A program made the translations under genes and the position numbers. 64,000 bases of DNA from Zavarzinia compransoris (lineage in GTDB: Bacteria > Pseudomonadota > Alphaproteobacteria > Zavarziniales > Zavarziniaceae): the NCBI RefSeq assembly GCF_003173055.1, contig NZ_QGLF01000004.1, forward strand, positions 310,001-374,000, read 5' to 3'. Numbering within the stretch: position 1 is the stretch's first letter; every line of letters starts with the position of its first letter. Positions 1 through 7,400 of this stretch are shown here, one piece after another. The notes under the pieces are model-generated. The model was not told the DNA's origin. It ran no database searches and saw nothing but the letters and a program-made list of their open reading frames with translations.

Positions 1-527
1 CTGATCCCCTCGGCGGCGATCAGGCCTTCGCCCCGTGGCGACAGGCGATAGCCGACGCCGTTCCGGCTGACAAGGCCCAAGTCGACCAGTTTCCGCAGCA
101 GGCGGCGCAGATCGTCGGGGCTTGAACCGGCGGCGGCGGCGAGGTCGGCCGTCCCGCTGCCGATCGCGGCCAGCAGGGGCCGGGTCCAGGCCCGGCCCTC
201 GATCCGGTCCAGCCGGTCCAGGCGCTTCACCAGGGCTGCAGGCGCTTCGCCGCCGTCGCCCGGGGCCAGCCGCAGCACGGCACGGTGAACCGGCGCTCCC
301 CCCGGCCCGAGGGCGGCGAGCAGGGCGGCGAGGTCGGCATAGCCCGCCTGTCCGGCATCTTCCGCGGTCAGCGCGGCGAGATCGACGATCTCGACCCGTT
401 CGACCTCCAGGGCGCCGACCGGGCTCTGCATCAGGCCGGGGCGGAGCCCGGGCGTGTGCCAGCGGCGGAAGACGAGGCTCACCTTACCGGCGGCGATGGC
501 GTCGAGGATCTTCTGTTTCAGCAGCAT
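1..527 (-). CDS. ASCH/PUA-like domain protein, partial (C-terminus beyond window)
   Basis: An open minus-strand frame runs from ATG at 527 off the left edge, giving at least 175 residues. The first ~70 residues (MLLKQKILDAIAAGKVSLVF, then RRWHTPG and a VGALEVERVEIVDL stretch) look like the ASCH domain, a PUA-like fold thought to bind RNA or nucleotides. The remainder has the helical, winged-helix-like pattern DDLRRLLRKLVDLGLVSRNG followed by GYRLSPRG, so the protein may couple an ASCH domain to a DNA-binding module. An in-frame GTG lies 36 bases upstream of the chosen ATG. It is divergent from thrC. The domain call is by eye, and cellular role is unknown. Confidence 0.6.
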   Translation of the reverse strand, partial: MLLKQKILDAIAAGKVSLVFRRWHTPGLRPGLMQSPVGALEVERVEIVDLAALTAEDAGQAGYADLAALLAALGPGGAPVHRAVLRLAPGDGGEAPAALVKRLDRLDRIEGRAWTRPLLAAIGSGTADLAAAAGSSPDDLRRLLRKLVDLGLVSRNGVGYRLSPRGEGLIAAEGI

Positions 528-651
528 GCCGGGGATATAGGCGGTTCCGGCCCGCCGATCCACCCCGGCGACGGGGCCGGGGCATGCGGCATCGGTTGAA
601 GTGTCCGGCGGGCGGGGCTAGTCTCCGCGCTCCGGATTTGAGGAATTGGCC

Positions 652-2040
652 TTGCGTTACATCTCCACCCGGGGGGCCGCCCCCGTGCTCGACTTCGAAG
701 GCGTTCTGCTGGCCGGGCTCGCCCGCGACGGCGGCCTCTATGTGCCGGAGCATTTCCCCGCGATCGGCGACCGGCTGGCGGGCTGGCGCGGGCTGTCCTA
801 CCAGGCGGTGGCCTTCGAGATGCTGGCGCCCTTCGCCGGCGACAGCCTGTCGCCGGCGACCCTGGGCGACCTGATCGACGGCGCCTATGGCAGCTTCGGC
901 CATGACGCGGTCTGCCCCCTGGTGCAGGTCGGGCCCAACGACTTCCTGCTCGAACTGTTCCACGGGCCGACCCTGGCGTTCAAGGATGTCGCCATGCAGC
1001 TGCTGGGCCGGCTGTTCAACACGGTGCTGAGCCGCCGGGGCGAACAGGTGACCGTGCTCGGCGCCACCTCGGGCGATACCGGTTCCGCCGCCATCGAGGC
1101 GCTGAAGGGCCTGCCTTCGGTCAAGGTGGTGATGCTGCACCCCAAGGGCCGGGTGTCCGAGGTCCAGCGCCGGCAGATGACCACGGTGCTCGACGGGAAT
1201 ATCCACAATGTCGCGATCGAAGGCACGTTCGACGATTGCCAGGCCCTGGTGAAGACCCTGTTCAACCGCCTGGAGTTCCGCGACAAGGCCCGGCTTTCGG
1301 CGGTCAATTCGATCAATTGGGCGCGCATCGTCGCCCAGACGGTCTATTACGTCACCGCAGCCCTGTCCCTGGGCGCGCCGGACCGGCCTGTGTCCTTCTC
1401 GGTCCCGACCGGCAATTTCGGCGACATCTACGCCGGCTATGTGGCCAAGCGGATGGGCCTGCCGATCGAGCGGCTGGTGGTCGCGACCAACCGGAACGAT
1501 ATTCTCGCCCGGGCGCTCCGGGCCGGGGATTATTCGACCGGGCAGGTGCAGCCGACCATCAGCCCCTCGATGGATATCCAGGTGTCGAGCAATTTCGAGC
1601 GCCTGCTGTTCGATCTCTACGGCCGCGACGGCGCCGTCACCGCCGGGGCCCTGGCCGGCTTCCAGGCGACCGGGAAACTGGCGCTGGGCGCCAATGTCCT
1701 GGCCAAGGCGCGGGAGATCTTCGATGCGGTGGCGGTGGACGAGGACCTGACCCGCGAGACCATGGCGGCCACGCTGCGGCGGACCGGCCTCGTCGTCGAT
1801 CCGCACAGCGCGGTCGGGCTTGCCGGCGCCGCGGGGGCCCGGGGCGAGCGGGCGGTGCCCATGGTGACGCTGGCGACCGCGCATCCGGCGAAATTCCCCG
1901 CCGCGGTGCGGGCGGCGACCGGAATCGAGCCGAAACTGCCGCCGCGCATGGCCGACCTCTATGAAAGAGAAGAGAGGTATGCTGTTCTGCCCCATGACGC
2001 CGACGCCCTCCAGGCCCATATAGCGGCGATCATCGGTTGA
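652..2040 (+). CDS. thrC: Threonine synthase
   Basis: Converts O-phospho-L-homoserine to L-threonine with pyridoxal phosphate, the last step of threonine synthesis. The 462-residue protein opens with MRYISTRG, typical of the family, and has the PLP-lysine motif HGPTLAFKD with K111, and the phosphate loop GATSGDTG. The start is TTG at 652: GAGGA at 640-644 gives 7-base spacing, whereas the in-frame TTG at 646 would sit one base from the ribosome-binding site. The M16 peptidase gene follows immediately, an alphaproteobacterial thrC neighbour arrangement that I recognise. Confidence 0.96.
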   Translation: MRYISTRGAAPVLDFEGVLLAGLARDGGLYVPEHFPAIGDRLAGWRGLSYQAVAFEMLAPFAGDSLSPATLGDLIDGAYGSFGHDAVCPLVQVGPNDFLLELFHGPTLAFKDVAMQLLGRLFNTVLSRRGEQVTVLGATSGDTGSAAIEALKGLPSVKVVMLHPKGRVSEVQRRQMTTVLDGNIHNVAIEGTFDDCQALVKTLFNRLEFRDKARLSAVNSINWARIVAQTVYYVTAALSLGAPDRPVSFSVPTGNFGDIYAGYVAKRMGLPIERLVVATNRNDILARALRAGDYSTGQVQPTISPSMDIQVSSNFERLLFDLYGRDGAVTAGALAGFQATGKLALGANVLAKAREIFDAVAVDEDLTRETMAATLRRTGLVVDPHSAVGLAGAAGARGERAVPMVTLATAHPAKFPAAVRAATGIEPKLPPRMADLYEREERYAVLPHDADALQAHIAAIIG

Positions 2041-2054
2041 GGATCGTGACGGGC

Positions 2055-3311
2055 ATGAAGGTAGAGACCAGCCAACTGGACAATGGCCTTGGCGTATTGA
2101 CCGTGCCGATGCCGGAACTCGGCTCGGTGGCGCTGGGCGTCTGGGTCGACGTCGGCGCGCGGCACGAGACGAAGGCGCTGAACGGCGTCTCGCACATGCT
2201 GGAACATATGGCGTTCAAGGGCACCGAGCGGCGCTCCGCGCGCCGCATCGCCGAGGAGATCGAGGCGGTGGGCGGCCACCTGAACGCCTTCACCAGCCGG
2301 GAGCAGACGGCCTATTACGCCCGCGTGCTGAAGGACGACGTGCCGCTGGGCGCTGATATCCTGGCCGATATCCTGACCGGCTCGACCTTCCAGCCGGACG
2401 AGCTGGAGCGCGAGCGCCAGGTGATCATCCAGGAGATCGGCCAGGCCCAGGATACGCCGGACGACCTGATCTTCGACATGCTGCAGGAGGCGAGCTATCC
2501 CGACCAGCCGATCGGCCGCCCGATCCTCGGCAGCGCCGAGAATGTCGCCCGCCTGACCCGGGACGAGATCGCCGGCTATATGGCCGATCACTACCGCGCC
2601 CCCGCCATGGCGGTGGTCGCCGCCGGCGCCGTGAGCCACGAGCAGGTCCGCGCCCTGGCCGAACAGCATTTCGCCGGCCTCGGCCCGAAGACGGCGGGGC
2701 AGGCGGATCAGGCCCGCTTCGTCGCCGGCGACTGGCGCGACGACCGCGACCTCGAACAATTGCATCTGGCCATGGCCTTCCCCGGCGTCTCCTACGACGA
2801 GCCGGATTATTTCGCGGCCCAGGTCTATGCCACCGTGCTCGGCGGTGGCATGTCGTCCCGCCTGTTCCAGGAAATCCGCGAAGTGCGGGGACTGGCCTAT
2901 TCGGTCTTCGCCTATTCGGGTTCCAGCGTCGACAGCGGCACCGTCGGCATCTATGCCGGCACGTCGGCGGAGGATGCGGGGCAATTGGTCCCGGTCATCG
3001 CCGATGAAATGGGCAAGCTGGTCACCGACGCCACCGAGGAAGAGGTGGCCCGCGCCCGCGCCCAATTGCGCGCCGGCTTCCTGATGGGCCTCGAAAGCCC
3101 GTCCTCGGTGATCGAGACCATCGGCCGGCAATGGCTGATCCACGGCCGGGTCATGCCGGTCGAGGAAGTGCTGGAGCGGCTGGCCGAGGTCGATGCCGCC
3201 ACCGTGCGCCGCTTCGCCGACAAGGTGATGCGGAGCCAGCCGGCGGTGGCCGCCCTCGGCCCCCACGGCGGCATCGAATCGAAGGCGCGCATCGCCGCCC
3301 GTTTCGGCTGA
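2055..3311 (+). CDS. M16 family zinc peptidase (mitochondrial processing peptidase-like)
   Basis: Predicted 418-residue zinc metallopeptidase of the pitrilysin/M16 family. The inverse zinc motif HMLEH places ligands at H47 and H51 with catalytic E50; a distal glutamate is expected in the RERQVIIQEI helix. The C-terminal half carries the family's RxxRGLAYS-type region (REVRGLAYSVFAYSG). The start ATG at 2055 gives the usual N-terminus ending in LGVWVDVGARHE; in-frame TTG at 2037 and GTG at 2046 are alternatives but sit on or too close to the GAGG at 2039-2042. It begins 14 bases after thrC and is probably co-transcribed with it. Length matches the single-chain bacterial M16B type. Confidence 0.93.
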   Translation: MKVETSQLDNGLGVLTVPMPELGSVALGVWVDVGARHETKALNGVSHMLEHMAFKGTERRSARRIAEEIEAVGGHLNAFTSREQTAYYARVLKDDVPLGADILADILTGSTFQPDELERERQVIIQEIGQAQDTPDDLIFDMLQEASYPDQPIGRPILGSAENVARLTRDEIAGYMADHYRAPAMAVVAAGAVSHEQVRALAEQHFAGLGPKTAGQADQARFVAGDWRDDRDLEQLHLAMAFPGVSYDEPDYFAAQVYATVLGGGMSSRLFQEIREVRGLAYSVFAYSGSSVDSGTVGIYAGTSAEDAGQLVPVIADEMGKLVTDATEEEVARARAQLRAGFLMGLESPSSVIETIGRQWLIHGRVMPVEEVLERLAEVDAATVRRFADKVMRSQPAVAALGPHGGIESKARIAARFG

Positions 3312-3318
3312 GGTGGCA

Positions 3319-3903
3319 ATGTCGCTGATCCGGTCGCTGCGGCTCGATCCCCTGCCGGTGGTCACCACCAGCCGGATCGAGCTGCGGGCGCCGGTCGCCG
3401 GCGATTTCGAGCAATGGTCGGCCTTGCGGGCCGAAAGCCGCGATTTCCTCACCCCTTGGGAGCCGCTGTGGCCGGCGGACGATCTCACCCGCAACGCCTT
3501 CCGCCACCGGCTGCGCCGCTATGCCCGCGAAGCGCGGGAGGATGCGGGCTATACGCTGTTCCTGTTCAGCCGGGGCGAGGGCCTGCTCCTTGGCGGCATC
3601 ACCCTGTCCAACGTGCGGCGCGGGGTGACGCAGAGCTGCGCCCTCGGCTACTGGATGGGCAAGCGCTATGCCGGGCGCGGCCTGATGACCGAGGCGGTGC
3701 GGGGCATCACCGTTCACGTCTTCGAAACCTTGCGCCTGCATCGTATCGAGGCGGCCTGCCTGCCCTCGAACCAGCCGTCCCGCGCCGTGCTGCGCCGGGC
3801 CGGCTTTTCCGAGGAAGGCATGGCCCGCCAGTACCTGCGTATCAACGGGCAGTGGCGCGACCACCTGCTCTTCGCCATGCTCGCGACCGATCCCCGCCCC
3901 TGA
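3319..3903 (+). CDS. GNAT N-acetyltransferase, RimJ/RimL type
   Basis: A 194-residue acetyl-CoA-dependent N-acetyltransferase resembling ribosomal protein alanine acetyltransferases (RimJ). The central strand-loop LGYWMGKRYAGRGLMTEAV is the acetyl-CoA pyrophosphate-binding motif (Q/RxxGxG/A variant), followed by RIEAACLPSNQPSRAVLRRAGF, the conserved family tail (given here in part). ATG at 3319 is preceded by GAGG at 3310-3313, which overlaps the M16 stop, so the two genes are probably translated from one message. Substrate protein cannot be told from sequence. Confidence 0.9.
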   Translation: MSLIRSLRLDPLPVVTTSRIELRAPVAGDFEQWSALRAESRDFLTPWEPLWPADDLTRNAFRHRLRRYAREAREDAGYTLFLFSRGEGLLLGGITLSNVRRGVTQSCALGYWMGKRYAGRGLMTEAVRGITVHVFETLRLHRIEAACLPSNQPSRAVLRRAGFSEEGMARQYLRINGQWRDHLLFAMLATDPRP

Positions 3904-3937
3904 CGACGGCCCTCGGCGCAACGCCCAGGAGAATTTC

Positions 3938-4969
3938 TTGACCTCCGAAGACCAACGCAAGGACGCGGACCCCCAGCCGGTTCCGCCGGCCGAGGCCTAT
4001 GAGACTCTCGCCTATGGCTATGCCGAGGGCGGAAAGCCGCCGCCGGCCTTTGTGCGCTATGTCGGCTACGGCCTTCTCGCGCTCGCGGTGGTGTCCGCCG
4101 TCCTCGTGCTTTACATGGTCTACGGCTTCGGCTGGGCGGGCGTCGTCGGCCTGCTGCTGACGGCGGGCGTGGGCGCGGCGGTCGGTTTCGGCCTGACCTT
4201 CATTCCGGTCTGGCGCGCGGATTGGCGCAAGGCGCTGCGCCTCGGCTTTGCCTCGCTGCTCGCCCTCGGTGCGCTTTGGGGCACCCATGGCGGGGTCTAT
4301 GGCGATGCCCGCCAGAAGCGCGCGACCTTCGAAGCCCTTGCCGGCGCCAAGACCCCGGCGGAGGCGCGGGCGCGCCTCGGCGCGATCACCACGGGCAACC
4401 GCTATGCGACCTTTCTCGTCTTTGCCATGGACCGGGCGGCGGCGACCCGGGCCTCGGCCAGGACCCTGCTCGACAGCGCCCAGATCGGCTCGGTCGATTG
4501 GAACATCGCCAACCTCGATCCGGCCGACAAGACGGGCCTGACCGCGCTGCACAGCCGGCTGCTCGACAGCGACGTGCTCCTGTCCGGCATGCCGGACCAG
4601 CTTCAGGCGCTCTACAAGCGCGAGGGCGAGGAGATCATGGCCGCCGCCGCCCATCTCGAGCTGTCGCCGGAATTCCGCGCCAACGCCCAGGCCAATATGT
4701 TGCAGCGGCAGCGGGAATATCTGGCCTTCTATGTGGCGCTCTCCCTCACCACGCGGAAGGCGGTGTCGGAACTGGCGGGGATCGCCAATGGGCTTGCCCA
4801 GGGCAAGGCCACGCGCGGTGCCGACGGCAAGCTGGTTTACGGCGACGATAAGACCAGGGCCACCGTCGAGGGGCATATCGCCGAACTCGACAAGGCCCGC
4901 GCCGCGGTGGTCAAGCTGGTCGAGGCAGCCAAGCTCCTGGACCAGAAATACGACGCGACGGGAAGGTGA
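3938..4969 (+). CDS. Hypothetical membrane protein with periplasmic/soluble helical tail
   Basis: A 343-residue protein I do not recognise. Residues 1-40 are polar, followed by two or three membrane helices (about 41-60, 64-86 and 92-112), then a long, mostly helical soluble domain to the C-terminus. The tail contains a candidate amphipathic repeat rich in Ala and Lys near 300-335. Start is TTG at 3938 with AGGAGA at 3928-3933; no in-frame ATG occurs before the membrane region. It follows the GNAT gene by 34 bases. No catalytic motif is visible. Confidence 0.7.
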   Translation: MTSEDQRKDADPQPVPPAEAYETLAYGYAEGGKPPPAFVRYVGYGLLALAVVSAVLVLYMVYGFGWAGVVGLLLTAGVGAAVGFGLTFIPVWRADWRKALRLGFASLLALGALWGTHGGVYGDARQKRATFEALAGAKTPAEARARLGAITTGNRYATFLVFAMDRAAATRASARTLLDSAQIGSVDWNIANLDPADKTGLTALHSRLLDSDVLLSGMPDQLQALYKREGEEIMAAAAHLELSPEFRANAQANMLQRQREYLAFYVALSLTTRKAVSELAGIANGLAQGKATRGADGKLVYGDDKTRATVEGHIAELDKARAAVVKLVEAAKLLDQKYDATGR

Positions 4970-5062
4970 CCGTCCCGCCCTGATTGTGCTCGCCCCCTCT
5001 CTGATTTATCCTGGCTGCATGTCGGGATGCCGCGCCGTGGGGTGACCGGCGGGGAGGGTGTG

Positions 5063-5779
5063 ATGCTTTGGCGCCTTCGTTTCGGGCTTTTGCTGCTTTT
5101 CGTCCTGGTGCTGTCGCCGCGTGCTTTCGCGCAGCCGGTCGAGATCGTCCAGGAGGTCGAGTGGCGTAGCCTGGTGGTGGAGAAAATCGCGGCCCTGGGC
5201 GGTGACCTGAAGTGGCGCCCCCAGGGGATGACAACCGATTCCTACTTCCGCGACGGGCTGAGTGTCGCCCAGGCCGTGATCCGGCCCGACGGCACGCTTG
5301 CGGATCTTCGCCTGACCCAGAAAAGCCTCCTGCCGGCCATCGACGCCGAATGGCTGCGGCTGCTCCGCAGCTTGCGCCTGCCGCCCTCGCCGCCGGTCCT
5401 GGGCCAGGAAGGACAGGCTTTCGTCGCCTTCGCCGACGGCAGCCGCTTCGGCCGGCCGGTGCTCAAGCGGTTGGAGGATCTCAAAGCCTGGATGATCTGG
5501 CGGCTCGCCAAGCCTGGTCTCTTCCGGCTTCCGCGTGAGCTCCGCGAGACGGAGACGGTGCTGCAGGTCAAGGTCAGGTTCACGGTCGATGCCGCGGGCG
5601 CCCTGAAGGACATCGGCATCTTCGAGCCCAGCGACGAACCCTTGATCAACGAGACCGTCCTCAAGGTTTTCAATACGCTGAAAGCGCCGCGCTCTCGAGG
5701 GTGGATCGGGCAGGGCAGGGCCTTCGTCGTACCGGTGGAATTCTTGCCCCTCATGCCCGCCCCGCCGGTGCCGGACTGA
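5063..5779 (+). CDS. Secreted protein with two TonB-C-like repeats
   Basis: A 238-residue exported protein. ATG at 5063 has GGGGAGGG at 5051-5058 and gives a clear signal peptide (hydrophobic LLLLFVLVL, then RAFAQP cleavage-like region); an in-frame ATG at 5027 would bury it. Two segments look like TonB C-terminal folds: SVAQAVIRPDGTLADLRLTQ with a following LLRSLRLPP, and LQVKVRFTVDAAGALKDIGI with a following VLKVFNTLKAP. Such stand-alone TonB-C-like proteins are often periplasmic and poorly understood. No proline-rich spanner or anchoring helix is present, so it is not a normal TonB. Confidence 0.7.
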   Translation: MLWRLRFGLLLLFVLVLSPRAFAQPVEIVQEVEWRSLVVEKIAALGGDLKWRPQGMTTDSYFRDGLSVAQAVIRPDGTLADLRLTQKSLLPAIDAEWLRLLRSLRLPPSPPVLGQEGQAFVAFADGSRFGRPVLKRLEDLKAWMIWRLAKPGLFRLPRELRETETVLQVKVRFTVDAAGALKDIGIFEPSDEPLINETVLKVFNTLKAPRSRGWIGQGRAFVVPVEFLPLMPAPPVPD

Positions 5780-5790
5780 CCTGGGGCCTG

Positions 5791-5835
5791 CCCGATCCGG
5801 CTTCGCCCGATGCGGTTTTGCCCGATGCGGTTTTG
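5791..5835. repeat. 15-bp tandem repeat, three units, between convergent genes
   Basis: Three head-to-tail 15-base units begin at 5791, 5806 and 5821. The last two are identical (CCCGATGCGGTTTTG) and the first differs at four positions. The repeat lies between the stop of the TonB-C-like gene and the stop of yqgE on the other strand. Confidence 0.85.
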
Positions 5836-5842
5836 CCCGGGT

Positions 5843-6421
5843 TCAGGCCCGCCCGGCCTCGGCGGAGAGATGGGCGATGTCGAAGCCGAGCTTGGCGATC
5901 GCCCGCGCCCATTTCGCTTCGAGATTGGGCGAGAACAGCAGCTCGGTATCGGCATCGACATGCAGCCAGCCGTTGGCCTGGATTTCCTCGTCCAGTTGCC
6001 CCGGGCCCCAGCCGGCATAGCCGAGGGCGAAGAGGCAGCGGCGCGGCCCGTCGCCGGTGGCGATGGCGCGCAGGATGTCGATGGTCGCGGTCAGGGCGAC
6101 ATGCTCGCCGACGCCCATGGTGGTCGGCTGGTGGTAATCGTCGGAATGCAGCACGAAACCCCGGCCGGTCTCCACCGGCCCGCCGGACAGCACGCGCATG
6201 CCGTCGATATCGGTCGCGATCTCGATGCCGAGCTGGGACATCAGGTCGGTGAAGCTGATGTGATCCGCCGGCTTGTTGACCACCAGCCCCATCGCCCCCT
6301 CGGGCGAATGGGCGCACATATAGATCACCGTGCGCTCGAATCGGGGGTCGCCGATGGCGGGCATGGCCACCAGCAATTTGCCTTCGAGACTGGGCACGTC
6401 TTCGCTGATCGTGATGTTCAT
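5843..6421 (-). CDS. yqgE: YqgE/AlgH family protein
   Basis: A 192-residue cytoplasmic protein of the widespread UPF0301 (YqgE/AlgH) family, whose biochemical role is unsettled. Family features are clear: GKLLVAMPAIGDPRFERTVI near the N-terminus, GAMGLVVNKP, then GGPVETGRGFVLHS and FALGYAGWGPGQLDEEI. ATG at 6421 gives the conserved N-terminus; upstream in-frame sequence to 6610 is unlikely coding and contains a strong hairpin. It is divergent from the Crp/Fnr gene. Confidence 0.94.
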   Translation of the reverse strand: MNITISEDVPSLEGKLLVAMPAIGDPRFERTVIYMCAHSPEGAMGLVVNKPADHISFTDLMSQLGIEIATDIDGMRVLSGGPVETGRGFVLHSDDYHQPTTMGVGEHVALTATIDILRAIATGDGPRRCLFALGYAGWGPGQLDEEIQANGWLHVDADTELLFSPNLEAKWARAIAKLGFDIAHLSAEAGRA

Positions 6422-6469
6422 GGCTTTAGGATGTGACGCTCCGCTCAGGAGGGCAAGGGGGCGGCATGA

Positions 6470-6500
6470 AAAGAAACCCGCCTGCGGTGTCGCAGGCGGG
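6470..6500 (-). terminator. Intrinsic terminator on the minus strand, upstream of yqgE
   Basis: A perfect 10-base-pair stem (6477-6486 with 6491-6500, 4-base loop) is followed on the minus strand by TTTCTTTT. It sits about 55 bases before the yqgE start, so it would end a transcript coming from the yqgE/crp intergenic region. Two smaller hairpins lie just upstream on the same strand (6523-6540 and 6542-6560). Confidence 0.7.
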
Positions 6501-6619
6501 TGAAAGTTTGTGCAGGGTTGGCTGCCTCGGGTGCGAGGCAAGGCGGACTCTGCCACCGCCCGGCGCCCCTGGCTGTGCGCAACGTCACAAAAATATCGGT
6601 CGTCCCCCAAACCGGGCGA

Positions 6620-6647
6620 TTGACCTCAAAGCTCGGTAGGGTACCCT
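6620..6647 (+). promoter_or_regulatory. Putative sigma-70 promoter of the Crp/Fnr gene, leaderless
   Basis: TTGACC at 6620-6625, a 16-base spacer and TACCCT at 6642-6647. The -10 ends 7 bases before the ATG at 6655 and no Shine-Dalgarno sequence precedes that ATG, so the message may start at or next to the initiation codon. Confidence 0.5.
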
Positions 6648-6654
6648 TCCCGCC

Positions 6655-7368
6655 ATGTCGACCGGTAGCCAGCTTGCCAAGATCTCCCTTCTTCAGGGCC
6701 TGCCCGAGGCGGTCCTGACCGATCTCGCGCGGGTTGCTCGCTGGCACCGCTTCGAGGAGGGGGAAATCATCTTCGACCGGCAAAGCGATTGCCGGGGCGT
6801 CTATCTCGTCATCGAGGGCGAGGTGGATGTGGTGAATTTCTCGTCCCAGGGGCGCGAGATCGCCTATGCGCGGGTCAAGACCGGCGATTTCTTCGGCGAA
6901 TTGTCGGCCATCGACGGCCAGCCGCGCTCGGCCAATATCGTCGCCCAGAGCGATTGCCGTATCGCCGAGCTTTCGCGCGAGACTTTCTACGAATTGCTGC
7001 GCCAGCAGAATCAAGTGTCCTTCCGCGTGCTCGAGAAAATGGTCCATATCATCCGCACGGCGGACGAGCGGATCATGGATCTCGCCACCCTGGGCGCCCA
7101 TCAGCGCGTCTGCATCGAATTGCTGCGCCTGGCCAAGCCCGATCCGGTGAAGCCCGGCTGCTGGATGATCTACCCCCTGCCGACCCAGGCCGAGATCGCC
7201 GCCCTTGCCTCGACCACGCGCGAGACGGTGGCCCGCGTCATGGGCCAATTGGCCGAGGACGGTCTGATCCGCAAGGTGCACAAGACCGTCTATATCGACT
7301 CGCGCGACAATCTGGCCGAGCTCGCCCAGAAGCTGAACCCCCGGCGCGAGGACGGCCCCGCCCGCTGA
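6655..7368 (+). CDS. Crp/Fnr family transcription regulator
   Basis: A 237-residue regulator with an N-terminal cyclic-nucleotide-binding fold and a C-terminal helix-turn-helix (PTQAEIAALASTTRETVARV, about 181-200). The pocket sequence FFGELSAIDGQPRSANI keeps the Glu, Arg and Ser used by Crp to bind cAMP phosphate and ribose, so a cyclic nucleotide ligand is plausible. The N-terminal four-cysteine cluster of Fnr is absent. The gene seems leaderless (see promoter). It converges on the M32 peptidase gene with a shared hairpin at their ends. Targets are unknown. Confidence 0.92.
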   Translation: MSTGSQLAKISLLQGLPEAVLTDLARVARWHRFEEGEIIFDRQSDCRGVYLVIEGEVDVVNFSSQGREIAYARVKTGDFFGELSAIDGQPRSANIVAQSDCRIAELSRETFYELLRQQNQVSFRVLEKMVHIIRTADERIMDLATLGAHQRVCIELLRLAKPDPVKPGCWMIYPLPTQAEIAALASTTRETVARVMGQLAEDGLIRKVHKTVYIDSRDNLAELAQKLNPRREDGPAR

Positions 7369-7377
7369 CCGCAGGCA

Positions 7378-7400
7378 CGGCTGACAGCCGGCGTCAGCCG
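7378..7400. terminator. Hairpin between convergent crp-like and M32 genes
   Basis: CGGCTGAC (7378-7385) pairs with GTCAGCCG (7393-7400) across a 7-base loop. The right arm contains the M32 stop codon. No T-run follows on either strand, so it is at best a weak bidirectional terminator. Confidence 0.45.

Noticed and set aside
4990..5062. Start of the TonB-C-like gene at ATG 5027
   Set aside because: It would place 12 polar residues before the signal peptide, and the good ribosome-binding site lies after it.
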